Shown in pieces: positions 25,848 to 34,281 of a stretch of DNA of 64,000 nt. Made by a program: the position numbers and the translations under genes. The DNA is from Paenibacillus elgii NBRC 100335 (GTDB lineage Bacteria; Bacillota; Bacilli; Paenibacillales; NBRC-103111). Below the pieces are notes generated by a model. The model searched no databases. It saw only the letters and a list, made by a program, of their open reading frames with translations, and had not been told where the DNA came from. How positions within the stretch are numbered: position 1 is the first letter of the stretch; each line of letters opens with the position of its first letter. The stretch covers positions 207,657 to 271,656 of the forward strand of contig NZ_BIMB01000004.1 in NCBI RefSeq assembly GCF_004000865.1, in the 5' to 3' direction.

Positions 25848-26999
25848 TTAAAAAATCCGATTCCGCCAGCCGAGCAGCTTCGCTATAGCTTCCACGTAAT
25901 AATAATCGCCGTAGATCAACGAAACGTCGATATTTTGCCAGGCCGGCTTGTTGCCCGTGCCTGCGAGCAAAATGCCCTCGTGCTCCGGACGGTCCCACGT
26001 CGCGTAATGCTGCGTCAGCGAGAGCAAAATGCGCTCCGCCGCGCGGCGGTACACGGCGCCCTCTGCCCCCGGGAGCGCCGCGCCCAGCTCGATCAGCCCG
26101 GAAACGGCGCACGTCGCCGCGGACGTATCGCGAGGCTCGCCGTCGAGCGGGTCGGCGGCGCGGAAATCCCAATGCGGCACGTGGTCATCCGGCAGGCAGG
26201 CAAGGAAGTAATGCGCCACCTGCTGCGCCGCATACAAATACCGCTTGTCACCCGTGTAGCGGTACGTGTTCGCCATGCCATGCAGCGCCCACGAAGCGCC
26301 GCGGCTCCAGGACGAGTCCGGCCCGTGGCCTTGGCCGCCGAGCGGCTCGATCAGCTCGCCCGTCTGCGGATCGAAGCTGAGAATATGGTTCACCGAGCCG
26401 TCCGGGCGAATGAACTTATCCACCACCGTATCGGCATGCGCTCTGGCGATATGGTCAAAACGAGGATCGCCGATCTCCTGCGCCGCCCAGAACAAGATCG
26501 ACAGGTTCATCGACGAATCGACGATCGACCAGCCGATTTTGTCTTGATTCCACGCGCGCAGGAAGCTACCCGCAATATTGAACCGTCCCGCGAGGAAGTT
26601 CGCGGCCTGCAAGCCGCGGCGCTTGGCGTCCTTGTCGCCGGTCAGCTTGTATTTGATAACGGAAGTAGGAAGAAACTGGAACCCCACATCGTGGTGGAAA
26701 TTATTATCTTGAATTGTTTTTTGCTCGAACTTTTCGTCCCAAGACCATGCCGCTTCCCGGTAGTGCTCTTTTCCGGTCATATCGTACATGATCCACAGAA
26801 TGCCCGGCCAGAAGCCGGCCGTCCACCAATCCAGCCGCATATCGTCGTACAGGCCGTCGGCTTTGGCCACGTGCGGCGATTTCTCTCCAAGCTGCCCGAT
26901 CATCCGGTCCACCTTTACCTGCAAAGCGTCCCAAATCGCCGGGAGCGCCGCCTTCAAGTCGGACGCCTGCGTCCATTTGCTCGTATCGATCGCTGTCAT
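25848..26999 (-). CDS. Glycoside hydrolase family 88 (unsaturated uronyl hydrolase)
   Basis: A 383-residue cytosolic alpha/alpha-barrel enzyme. It hydrolyses unsaturated glucuronyl or galacturonyl residues left by polysaccharide lyases. Typical blocks are DWWTAGFWPGILWIMYDMTG, HHDVGFQFLPTS, the catalytic-site SSMNLSILFWAA (Asp in IVDSSMN) and SSWSRGASWALHG. GAGGAGG precedes the ATG. It lies 21 nt after a GH2 gene in the same operon, so it probably finishes oligosaccharides carrying an unsaturated uronic acid. No signal peptide is present, so uptake must precede it. Confidence 0.92.
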   Translation of the reverse strand: MTAIDTSKWTQASDLKAALPAIWDALQVKVDRMIGQLGEKSPHVAKADGLYDDMRLDWWTAGFWPGILWIMYDMTGKEHYREAAWSWDEKFEQKTIQDNNFHHDVGFQFLPTSVIKYKLTGDKDAKRRGLQAANFLAGRFNIAGSFLRAWNQDKIGWSIVDSSMNLSILFWAAQEIGDPRFDHIARAHADTVVDKFIRPDGSVNHILSFDPQTGELIEPLGGQGHGPDSSWSRGASWALHGMANTYRYTGDKRYLYAAQQVAHYFLACLPDDHVPHWDFRAADPLDGEPRDTSAATCAVSGLIELGAALPGAEGAVYRRAAERILLSLTQHYATWDRPEHEGILLAGTGNKPAWQNIDVSLIYGDYYYVEAIAKLLGWRNRIF

Positions 27000-27020
27000 G
27001 CGTAAACTCCTCCTCTGGAA

Positions 27021-29522
27021 TTAAATCGTAATAAATGCCGTAGCCATCCCTTCGCACGCCGCGCTGACGACCGACACCCGCGGATGCCCTGCCCCGGACT
27101 TTCCGCTGTCGCCGGTAAGCGACGCAGCCGGACCTCCGGCCGTAACGAAGTCCGTGACCGAGATGCCCGCCGGCAAACCGCCCTGCGGATCGACGTAAAT
27201 CCCGGCCAGCCCCGTGGCGAGCTGAACCAGCCGCGAACCGCGGATCGTGCCGAGACCGTCCAGCAGCCGGCCGTCTCCCGCAAGACCGAAGCGGACGAAG
27301 TTCGCCGCATCGGGGCAGAACACACCATGGGCATCGTAGGCCCGTGCTTCCACATAAACCCGCCCGTCCTCCTGCGGCTCGGCCGTAAGCCGCAGCTCCG
27401 TAGGAGCTCCCCAGACTGCCGTCTGGTATTCGAAGGTCAGCTCGTCTTCCACGGTTACGCCGTCTTTTACCGCAACGACCTTCACATGATTCATGCCCGA
27501 TTCCAGGGCCGTCTCCCAACGCAAGCCTGCTGCAGGGAAATTTTGCGAATCGCGCTTCCTCACGCCGAGGCTCTGCCCATTCAGGAACAGCTCCGCCTCC
27601 ACGCAGTTGGAATACACCTTGATCGTCTTCCGTTCGTCCGGAGCGCCCCAACGTACCGGCATGGAATGACCGTAAATGTGGGCCATCGGCTCCGTCGCCC
27701 AATACGATTGGAAGACGTAGTAGGCTTCTTTTTTCGTAAAATCGCGCTCGACGATCCCCTTCATGTTCAAATACGGAATCGGCGAGTCTGGACGCACCGG
27801 CGTCGCAAAATCTTTAAACGACCACTGCGCCGCCCCGGTCAGCCAATCCATGTGCTCCTGCGACTTCAAATACCAGTCGATCATTTCGCAAAAATACGTC
27901 TCTGACCAGTCGCCGTCCCGGGAGACGCGCGGCTCGCCGCCGGTCAGCAGGTAGTCGCCGTCGCGCTCGTCTGTCGTGCCGTTGCCACGGGGAATAAATT
28001 CGAAGCCCGTGTACGTCTTCTCCACATGACGGGTCGGCAAATTGTCCGCGCCCCACTCCATATGGAAGAACGAGCGCACATTGTCGAACGCCGAGCGGCA
28101 GCTCGCTTCGTAATCGGTGTAAATGCCGCGGTACCAGCCCGCCCAGATGGAAGGCGAGTACACGTCGACGATGTCTTTGCAAAACTCGCAGCGGCGAATC
28201 GAGGTCAACCGGCTTGGGTCAAGCTGATGTGACAGGTCGTGGAGCTCCTTCATGAAGCGGCGGATGTCTTCCTGATCGAAATAGTCGAAATCGCATTCCC
28301 AATCATTCTCGTTGCCGAGACCCCACAGAATGACCGACGGATGATTGTAATGCTGCTCGATCATCGCCGTCAGCATGTCCCGGCACTGCTGCCTGTAGCT
28401 GTCGCCGCCAAGACCGCCGCGGCACCACGGGATTTCCTCCCAGACGAGAATGCCCAGCTCATCACACAGCTCCAACACGATTCGCGACTGCTGATAGTGG
28501 CCGAGGCGAATGAAGTTTGCGCCCATCTCCTTGATGAGCTGCATCTCGCAGCGGATCATCTCCTCCGTCATCGCCGGTCCGACGCCCGCATGATCCTCAT
28601 GCCGATGCGTCCCGCGAAGCAGAAGCCGCTCGCCGTTCAGCTTGAACGGACCGTGCTCGACGAACTCGAAATACCGGACGCCGAACCGTTCCGCAAGCTC
28701 CGTCTCGCCATGCACGCTTTCCGCCCGGACGGTGCAGCCGTACAGGTACGGGTCGTCCGTGCTCCACAGGTGCGGATCGGCCAGCTCGTAGACCGCGAGT
28801 TCCTTCTCGCCCTCCCAAGGCAGGCAGCTCACGCTCGATTCCGCAAGCACGTCTCCTGCGCGGTCCGTCAGCCGAATCGTCAGCTTGAGGCTCTCCCGCT
28901 GCGCGTTCGGATTGTACAGCTTGGCTCTGACCTTCACGGTACAGCTCTGCTTCCCGTCCCCCGCCACCAAACGGCTCGTATCCGCTTCCACATGAACCCG
29001 CGCGAGCGACACGGCAGGCACATACACGAGATTCAAGTACCGGTAAATGCCCCCATACAGGTTAAAATCGCTCGCGTCCGACGGAATCGTCTCCAGCTCC
29101 CGGCTATTATCGCACGCAACCGCTACCGGGACCAGCCCTTGATATCGCTCAATGCTCGTTGCCTCGGCCGCCGCCTCGGTGATGTCGACCGTGAACTCGT
29201 CGTAGCCTCCGAGATGCGAACCGACCTTGCTCGTATACACATAGACAACCGTACGCTGTCCGGCGCCTTCGAAATGCAGCAGCGTCCGCCCGTTCGGATA
29301 CGGATTGTTTACCGCCAATTTCGTCCGGTACCAACCCTGTCCCTGATAATATTTACCGTCAGGGTCCATCACGTCGAGCGCGTTGTACGTATGCGGCAGC
29401 TCCACTTTATGCCACGGCACATTGTAATGATTTTGAAGCTTGTCGGCCCGCCATACTTCCCACGGACCGCCGAGGCTGCCCCGGTAATGCTCCCATCCTT
29501 CGACTAACCGCTGTTTGATCAT
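27021..29522 (-). CDS. Glycoside hydrolase family 2 enzyme
   Basis: An 833-residue cytosolic retaining glycosidase of the beta-galactosidase/beta-glucuronidase type. ATG 29522 (MIKQRLVEGWEHYRG) is used; upstream in-frame sequence lacks family character. Domains in order: sugar-binding jelly roll (about 1-180), Ig-like sandwich (180-290), TIM barrel (290-590) and C-terminal DUF4982-like sandwiches. The acid/base Glu is in GLGNENDW and the nucleophile in HMEWGADN. It is the first gene of an operon with GH88 and divergent from an AraC regulator, pointing to a uronic-acid-containing glycan. The exact sugar is open. Confidence 0.92.
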   Translation of the reverse strand: MIKQRLVEGWEHYRGSLGGPWEVWRADKLQNHYNVPWHKVELPHTYNALDVMDPDGKYYQGQGWYRTKLAVNNPYPNGRTLLHFEGAGQRTVVYVYTSKVGSHLGGYDEFTVDITEAAAEATSIERYQGLVPVAVACDNSRELETIPSDASDFNLYGGIYRYLNLVYVPAVSLARVHVEADTSRLVAGDGKQSCTVKVRAKLYNPNAQRESLKLTIRLTDRAGDVLAESSVSCLPWEGEKELAVYELADPHLWSTDDPYLYGCTVRAESVHGETELAERFGVRYFEFVEHGPFKLNGERLLLRGTHRHEDHAGVGPAMTEEMIRCEMQLIKEMGANFIRLGHYQQSRIVLELCDELGILVWEEIPWCRGGLGGDSYRQQCRDMLTAMIEQHYNHPSVILWGLGNENDWECDFDYFDQEDIRRFMKELHDLSHQLDPSRLTSIRRCEFCKDIVDVYSPSIWAGWYRGIYTDYEASCRSAFDNVRSFFHMEWGADNLPTRHVEKTYTGFEFIPRGNGTTDERDGDYLLTGGEPRVSRDGDWSETYFCEMIDWYLKSQEHMDWLTGAAQWSFKDFATPVRPDSPIPYLNMKGIVERDFTKKEAYYVFQSYWATEPMAHIYGHSMPVRWGAPDERKTIKVYSNCVEAELFLNGQSLGVRKRDSQNFPAAGLRWETALESGMNHVKVVAVKDGVTVEDELTFEYQTAVWGAPTELRLTAEPQEDGRVYVEARAYDAHGVFCPDAANFVRFGLAGDGRLLDGLGTIRGSRLVQLATGLAGIYVDPQGGLPAGISVTDFVTAGGPAASLTGDSGKSGAGHPRVSVVSAACEGMATAFITI

Positions 29523-29640
29523 TGTGAGGCCATCCCTTTCGAACCAATAAAATATGCTTTCAGCATAACAAAAAAAACGCCCGCAAAGTTTGGCGCTCTT
29601 ATGATAAAATGTTGCTATATTACGGTGGAGGTCCATGCGC

Positions 29641-30537
29641 ATGAAGCAGATGAACTACTTGAATCTGAATCGTCATCCCGTGCAGCTATCATTTTACAAA
29701 GACCGGACGAACGAGTTCGTCGAAATCTACCACGCGCATCAGGGAATGGAGCTTTTATATGTCCATGAAGGGCAAGGAACGGCCGTTGTAGAACAACAAA
29801 TTTTCCAGATGTCGCCCGGCACCGTCTTTTGCTTCAAGCCGTTTCAGCTGCATCGCATCCGGATCGGCGAGCTGCCCAAGCAGCCGTACGTACGCTCCTT
29901 GTTCGTCTTCGAGCCTGCCGTGCTCGACGAAACACTCGCTCCGTTTCCCGGACTTCGGGCTTTTTTCCAATCGCTGTGGAAAGACCCGCTGGCCCCCCAA
30001 GTGTACCGGACGCCGGACCCCGCCGCCATGAACGCGCTGCTCCGCTCCCATCTTCCCCGCCTTGCGCCCAAGGAAAATGCCGAGCTGCTGCTGGAAGAGC
30101 AGCTGCTGTTCCTGACCGCGTTCGTGCATCACTTGAAATCGGCGGCGGAACCGGCCGGCTCACCGCTAAAGGAGCAACCATCACTGCCTAAAGCATCGGC
30201 CACCGCCGAGAAAATTATGGCTTGGATCGAAAAGCATTACATGGAGCCCTTCGAGCTGGAACGGCTCGCGCAGGAGATTCATTTGTCCCCGAATCACGTA
30301 TCCGCCGTCTTCCGTCAATCGGTAGGTAGCAGCATCACCGAATATTTGACGGCTCGCCGCATCCGGCAAGCGTGCTGGCTGCTGCGGACCACCGACAAGC
30401 CGGTGCAGGACATCGGCCGCGCGGTCGGGCTTGGCAATTTCTCATATTTTTGCCAACTGTTCAAGAAGCAGGTCGGCCTTACGCCGAACCGGTTCAAACG
30501 GGAGCCGTACGAAGCAGACAGCAAACGGAAATCTTAA
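29641..30537 (+). CDS. AraC-family regulator of the GH2-GH88 operon
   Basis: A 298-residue regulator. GGAGG (29627-29631) is 9 nt before ATG 29641 but only 3 nt before ATG 29635, so the later start is used. A cupin domain (YHAHQGMELLYVHEGQGTAVV and MSPGTVFCFKPFQLH) is followed by a proline-rich linker and the AraC DNA-binding domain (about 200-290, LERLAQEIHLSPNHVSAVFRQSVG and IGRAVGLGNFSYFCQLFKKQVGL). It is divergent from the GH2 gene with about 118 bases between start codons. Confidence 0.92.
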   Translation: MKQMNYLNLNRHPVQLSFYKDRTNEFVEIYHAHQGMELLYVHEGQGTAVVEQQIFQMSPGTVFCFKPFQLHRIRIGELPKQPYVRSLFVFEPAVLDETLAPFPGLRAFFQSLWKDPLAPQVYRTPDPAAMNALLRSHLPRLAPKENAELLLEEQLLFLTAFVHHLKSAAEPAGSPLKEQPSLPKASATAEKIMAWIEKHYMEPFELERLAQEIHLSPNHVSAVFRQSVGSSITEYLTARRIRQACWLLRTTDKPVQDIGRAVGLGNFSYFCQLFKKQVGLTPNRFKREPYEADSKRKS

Positions 30538-30587
30538 TCTTTGGATGGAACGCGGTGCGCCCAAGGATGGCGTTCCTTTTCCTGACA

Positions 30588-30800
30588 TGCTATACTTTAA
30601 AAGGGCTCACGGGCCTTTTGACTTTAACGAATTCCGAGGTATTTCTTTCATGTGCATCCATATGTGCGTTCAATTCATGCGTTTACGGTAATCTGAGGTA
30701 CAGAACACGTATTCCCGGCTGAAAAAGCTTTTGGCCCGGGTTTATTTGTGCTGTACCTTTTTCATTCCCACAAAACGAATGAATGAGGTGCATATTTGTC
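30588..30800 (+). promoter_or_regulatory. erm promoter and translational attenuator
   Basis: An extended -10 TGCTATACT (30588-30596) is followed by the leader gene 30650-30691. Three pairing segments follow: AGGTACAG (30696-30703) can pair with CTGTACCT (30751-30758). Alternatively ACCT (30755-30758) with TTCATTC (30761-30767) pairs with GAATGAA (30777-30783) and AGGT (30786-30789), which masks the erm ribosome site. Ribosome stalling on the leader should favour the first pairing and free erm. Confidence 0.8.
30650..30691 (+). CDS. ermL: erm leader peptide with MRLR arrest motif
   Basis: A 13-codon gene encoding MCIHMCVQFMRLR, with GAGGT 9 nt before its ATG. It ends with MRLR, the motif that causes macrolide-dependent ribosome arrest in the Erm(D) leader. 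It lies 109 bases before the erm start and next to complementary RNA segments. It is therefore read as the drug sensor of the attenuator. Confidence 0.85.
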   Translation: MCIHMCVQFMRLR

Positions 30801-31652
30801 ATGCCAAAAAACAAACGTCCGTCCCGTCAAGCGGGGCGTTTTACCCCTTCCAACTTTTCAGGCCAACACCTGATCCGCGATAAATCGCTTGTCCGCCGCA
30901 TGATCGAGCTTGCCCGACTCTCGCCTCAGCCGCTTATGCTGGACATCGGGGCGGGAGCCGGCGCGTTGACGCTTCCGCTCGCCCAAGAAGGCTGGCAGGT
31001 GCTTGCCATCGAAAACGACCCCCGTTTCGCCGAGAAGCTCCGCGGCAAGCTGAGAGAAGCGGAAGGCATCCGGATCGTCGAGGCCGACTTCCTGGAAATG
31101 CCGCTCCCCCGCAAGCCTTTTGGCGTTGTAGCTAACATCCCTTTTGCCATCACGTCGTCAGTGCTCGGCAAGCTGATGGAACATCCCGCCGTCCCGTTTC
31201 GGCATGGCGTGCTGATCGTCGAGCTTGGGGTAGCCCGCCGCTTTACGGCCGATCCGGTCACGCATGCTCGCATCCTCGGATGGCGCATGCAGTTCGATCT
31301 GAAGCTCGCCGAGCCGGTATCGCCCGACTGCTTCTCGCCCCCGCCCCGGGTACAATGTGCGATCTTGACCGTACGCCGCAAAAAGGAGCCGCTCGTGCGG
31401 CCGAGCGACCACGCCCGCTTCATGGGACTCGTCACGCAAGCGCTCCGGGTGCCCGGCGCCCCGTTGCACGCCGCGCTCGGCCTTCGGTTCACCCCGGCGC
31501 AGCTCAAGCATCTCGTCAAGCTGCTGCGGGTGGACCGGAGCGCCCCAATCGGCGCCTTGAACGAGCGGCAGTGGGCTGCCGTCTTCGAGACGATGATCCG
31601 CTATGTCGAGCCTTACCGGTGGCCCAAGGCAGGCGGCATGTCCAAGCGATGA
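30801..31652 (+). CDS. erm: 23S rRNA adenine N6-methyltransferase, Erm(D)-like
   Basis: A 283-residue SAM-dependent methylase that modifies A2058 of 23S rRNA and gives macrolide-lincosamide-streptogramin B resistance. ATG 30801 lies 10 nt after GAGGTG; ATG 30783 overlaps the attenuator stem. It opens like Erm(D)-group proteins (basic head, then NFSGQHLI). It then shows the SAM motif DIGAGAGALT, the catalytic NIPF and the C-terminal FSPPPRV and LNERQWAAVFETM segments. NIPF rather than NLPF separates it from the housekeeping KsgA family. It appears intrinsic: no mobile element flanks it directly and its composition matches the neighbours. Confidence 0.93.
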   Translation: MPKNKRPSRQAGRFTPSNFSGQHLIRDKSLVRRMIELARLSPQPLMLDIGAGAGALTLPLAQEGWQVLAIENDPRFAEKLRGKLREAEGIRIVEADFLEMPLPRKPFGVVANIPFAITSSVLGKLMEHPAVPFRHGVLIVELGVARRFTADPVTHARILGWRMQFDLKLAEPVSPDCFSPPPRVQCAILTVRRKKEPLVRPSDHARFMGLVTQALRVPGAPLHAALGLRFTPAQLKHLVKLLRVDRSAPIGALNERQWAAVFETMIRYVEPYRWPKAGGMSKR

Positions 31653-31794
31653 GCAGCGGTCTCTTCCGGAATTGCCGAGTAAGTGAGCCTACCAAGGTAT
31701 GACATTGACAATTTTGCCAATACTACGAACATTGTCCGAACCGGCTGGAAACAGCCGGTCATCCTATCCTGAAACACCGAAGGGAGAAGCTACA

Positions 31795-32475
31795 ATGGCT
31801 CAACAATCCGCAGCTCGTGGCGGAACGGGGACCAACTGGCTGATGGACCCGGATATCCCTTTTTCCCGCAACATCATCCTGCATCTGCTGCTCGCGGTTT
31901 TTGTTGTCTATTGGATCGTCATGGCGATCTCGCCGACCGACCGGACCCAATGGCTGATGGAAAACGTGCTTGTCCTCGCGGCTTTTTTCACGCTGCTGTT
32001 TACGTACAAAGCGTTCCGCTTCTCGAATCTATCTTATTTGCTGATTTTTCTATTCCTCTGCGCACATGTTTTCGCGGCTCATTACACGTATCAGAATACG
32101 CCGGTCGACCAATGGCTGAAAGCTTCGTTTCATTTTCAAAGAAGCTACTTCGACCGGGTCGTTCACTTCTTGTTCGGCCTGTGGCTTACCTACTGCCTTC
32201 GGGAACTGCTCATCCGGGCCGCAGGCTTGCGCAATTTCTGGTCATACGGGATTCCGGTCATGACGATACTCGGGTTCAGCGCGTTGTTCGAAATTGTGGA
32301 GATGGGGGCTGCTGCCACGGCCGGACAAGCCGGAGCCGACTATCTCGGATTACAGGGCGATGTGTTCGATACCCAGAAAGATATGCTAATGGGACTCGTC
32401 GGCGCCTTGGTATCGATGGGGGCGCTCGCCATCATCCTGCGAAAAACGAAGCACACGGCGCCCTCACATTCCTGA
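31795..32475 (+). CDS. DUF2238 (YjdF-like) inner-membrane protein
   Basis: A 226-residue membrane protein with about six helices. ATG 31795 follows AGGGAG by about 8 nt; earlier in-frame sequence is not conserved. The DUF2238 pattern is present: FDRVVHFLFGLW, then FEIVEMGAAATAG...DYLGLQGDVFDTQKDMLMGLVGA, with conserved acidic residues in the membrane. The function of the family is unknown. It stands alone between erm and an AraC gene. Confidence 0.85.
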   Translation: MAQQSAARGGTGTNWLMDPDIPFSRNIILHLLLAVFVVYWIVMAISPTDRTQWLMENVLVLAAFFTLLFTYKAFRFSNLSYLLIFLFLCAHVFAAHYTYQNTPVDQWLKASFHFQRSYFDRVVHFLFGLWLTYCLRELLIRAAGLRNFWSYGIPVMTILGFSALFEIVEMGAAATAGQAGADYLGLQGDVFDTQKDMLMGLVGALVSMGALAIILRKTKHTAPSHS

Positions 32476-32541
32476 TCCAGCGTTCTGCAGCGGGGCCCGG
32501 CTTCTTCGGCTTCCGTCCCGCTTGCAGGGGCGCCCCAACGT

Positions 32542-33396
32542 CTACTCCTCTGCCATCGGTCCGCGCCTTGCAAATTGCTTGCGGTATTCGCTCGGGGACA
32601 GACCGGTCTGCTTCTTGAAGACGCGGGAGAAATAGTACAGCTCAAGGCCGACCTTCTCAGCTACATCCGTCACCGTCCATTCGCTTGCGGACAGCAACTC
32701 CTTCGCTTTATCCATTCGCTTGCGGTTAATGTAGGCGATCGGGGAGAGCCCCAGCATTGTTTTGAAATACTGCATGAAGTAGTTGGGGTGAAAATGCACG
32801 AGCCGCGCCAGCTCTTCCACCGTGATCCGTTCCTGCAGATGCTCGTCTACGTAGTGGAGCACCGTGTTGATTTTTCCCGTTTCGGACATCGGCGCAAGCC
32901 GAAGCCCCCGCTCCCGCTCCAGCGCTCCTTCCATATACCCGGAAACGATATCGAGCAGCACCGATTTGATGCGCAGCGGAGCCGTCAGCGACGGATTGTT
33001 GTACAGCCCGATCAAGTCCAGAAACTGCTTCTCAAGCCCAGCCTCGTCCCGCACGTCGATGCAGTGGGGCAGCTCCAGCATTTGAAACAGGTTCACGTCT
33101 CCCACCGTTGCCGTAAAATGGCACCAATATTTCCCGAAGCCATTGTCGCCGAGCCGGCCGAACGACAGCCGCATCCCTGCCGGCAGCAGCAACAATTGTC
33201 CCGGCTTCGGGTGATAGAGCCGATCACGCAGCCGAATCCACCCTTCCCCTTCGCGTATATAATAAAGCCGGTTCACATCCGGCAGCTCGTTGATGCTCCG
33301 CCAATTCGGCCCCACCTTGGAGTAGTAGGCCATCGTCACCGTCATTTGCGTATTGTCCAAATAGCTGCGCATTCGTTGAAGCTGATTAGAGTCCAT
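32542..33396 (-). CDS. AraC-family regulator
   Basis: A 284-residue regulator. Residues about 30-130 form an AraC-type sensor (VNRLYYIREGEGWIRLRDRLYHPKPGQLLLLPAG). Residues about 180-280 form the DNA-binding domain (VEELARLVHFHPNYFMQYFKTMLGLSPIAYINRKR and VTDVAEKVGLELYYFSRVFKKQTGLSPSEYRKQF). It is on the same strand as the padR gene, which starts upstream of it, and has no sugar gene beside it. The regulated target is not evident. Confidence 0.92.
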   Translation of the reverse strand: MDSNQLQRMRSYLDNTQMTVTMAYYSKVGPNWRSINELPDVNRLYYIREGEGWIRLRDRLYHPKPGQLLLLPAGMRLSFGRLGDNGFGKYWCHFTATVGDVNLFQMLELPHCIDVRDEAGLEKQFLDLIGLYNNPSLTAPLRIKSVLLDIVSGYMEGALERERGLRLAPMSETGKINTVLHYVDEHLQERITVEELARLVHFHPNYFMQYFKTMLGLSPIAYINRKRMDKAKELLSASEWTVTDVAEKVGLELYYFSRVFKKQTGLSPSEYRKQFARRGPMAEE

Positions 33397-33433
33397 CGCA
33401 GAGCCGCTCCTCGCGCCGGAATGCTGCTTGGCG

Positions 33434-33970
33434 CTACATTTTTTTGATTAGTCGATCACACCAGTCCATATACAGGTGCTCATATCGAATGCCGAACTCG
33501 ACGACCGAGATGGTGGCGGCAATCGGGTCTCTGCTGTCGGCCGTGGTCAGCATGGTCTCCAGCTCCTCGACCTTTTTTTCATACGCCGCCAGTCTTTCTT
33601 CATGCTGCCTCTTGGTTTCCTCGAGTCGTCCGATCATCCGCTCGGGATCGACAAGCCAAATATTGTAGGCCTTCAACAAAAAATCGTCGCGGATTCTCTC
33701 CAGCTCCCCCGCTTCGAGCGTCCATTGGATGAGGGCGTCCCGTCCGGCTTCCGTGATTTCGTACAATTTGCGGGCGGGGCGGTTAGCCTGCTGCTCGATG
33801 CCTTGCAGCTTGACCAGACCTTCTCCTTCCATTTTGGACAATTCGGGGTACACCTGATTACTGCCCACTTTCCAAAAGGGGCCGAACCGGTCGTTCATTT
33901 GTTGCTTGATATCGTAACCGCTTAAAGGCTCGCGCGCCAATAAGGAAAGCAATGCATAACGAATGGACAT
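33434..33970 (-). CDS. PadR-family transcriptional repressor
   Basis: A 178-residue winged-helix regulator. ATG 33970 lies 8 nt after GAGGAG; the upstream in-frame ATG adds an unconserved tail. The N-terminal PadR domain (about 1-85) begins SIRYALLSLLAREPLSGYDIKQQM and includes the wing RKLYEITEAGRDAL. The C-terminal helices (Vir_C type, about 95-175) make the dimerisation arm. It is divergent from a frameshifted alpha/beta hydrolase gene. Two identical palindromes in the shared promoter region are its likely operators. Confidence 0.92.
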   Translation of the reverse strand: MSIRYALLSLLAREPLSGYDIKQQMNDRFGPFWKVGSNQVYPELSKMEGEGLVKLQGIEQQANRPARKLYEITEAGRDALIQWTLEAGELERIRDDFLLKAYNIWLVDPERMIGRLEETKRQHEERLAAYEKKVEELETMLTTADSRDPIAATISVVEFGIRYEHLYMDWCDRLIKKM

Positions 33971-34023
33971 GAAGACAACTCCTCTGATTTGACCTTGATT
34001 CCTCCATATTACCACAATGCTGG

Positions 34024-34043
34024 ATAGGTTAAAAATAACCTAT
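34024..34043. promoter_or_regulatory. Candidate PadR operator 1
   Basis: ATAGGTTA-N4-TAACCTAT is a perfect 8-bp inverted repeat 54 bases upstream of padR. An identical copy, with identical flanks over 23 bases, lies at 34158-34177. Confidence 0.7.
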
Positions 34044-34052
34044 TCCAGAGTG

Positions 34053-34148
34053 TTGAGAAAGTGTTCAAATGGGATAATAGAGGTTACGAGGGGGTGGGGT
34101 ATCCACTTCCGTTTGCATCTCTATTTTTGTTAAAGTCCACTTTTTCAA
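34053..34148. mobile_element. 96-bp internally deleted inverted-repeat element
   Basis: Ends TTGAGAAAGTG and CCACTTTTTCAA. The interior joins the left arm (TAGAGGTTACGA, GGGGTGGGGTATCCACTTCCG) and right arm (TTTGCATCTCTATTTTT) of the 263-bp element at 59991, without its middle. It lies between the two PadR operators. Confidence 0.75.
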
Positions 34149-34157
34149 CAAGCTCGG

Positions 34158-34177
34158 ATAGGTTAAAAATAACCTAT
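34158..34177. promoter_or_regulatory. Candidate PadR operator 2
   Basis: Identical to 34024-34043. It ends 6 bases before the -35 element of the hydrolase promoter, a suitable place for repression. A half-site TAGGTTAA follows at 34218-34225. Confidence 0.72.
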
Positions 34178-34183
34178 TTTTTA

Positions 34184-34212
34184 TTTACAAAGAAAAGCTA
34201 TTGAGTTATATT
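34184..34212 (+). promoter_or_regulatory. Sigma-A-type promoter of the hydrolase gene
   Basis: TTTACA (34184-34189) and TATATT (34207-34212) are separated by 17 bases, and the region is AT-rich. Confidence 0.65.
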
Positions 34213-34281
34213 TGACCTAGGTTAATTTTGACTTATAAAATGACTAACCTTAACCAAACCGTGACAAAGGAGAAATTTGTG

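Noticed and set aside
28239..29507. Long plus-strand open frame opposite the GH2 gene
   Set aside because: Antisense shadow of a well-supported glycosidase, with no ribosome site or family pattern.
30801..31652. Erm-like gene as housekeeping KsgA
   Set aside because: The NIPF motif, the NFSGQHLI start and the leader attenuator match the Erm(D) group rather than KsgA.
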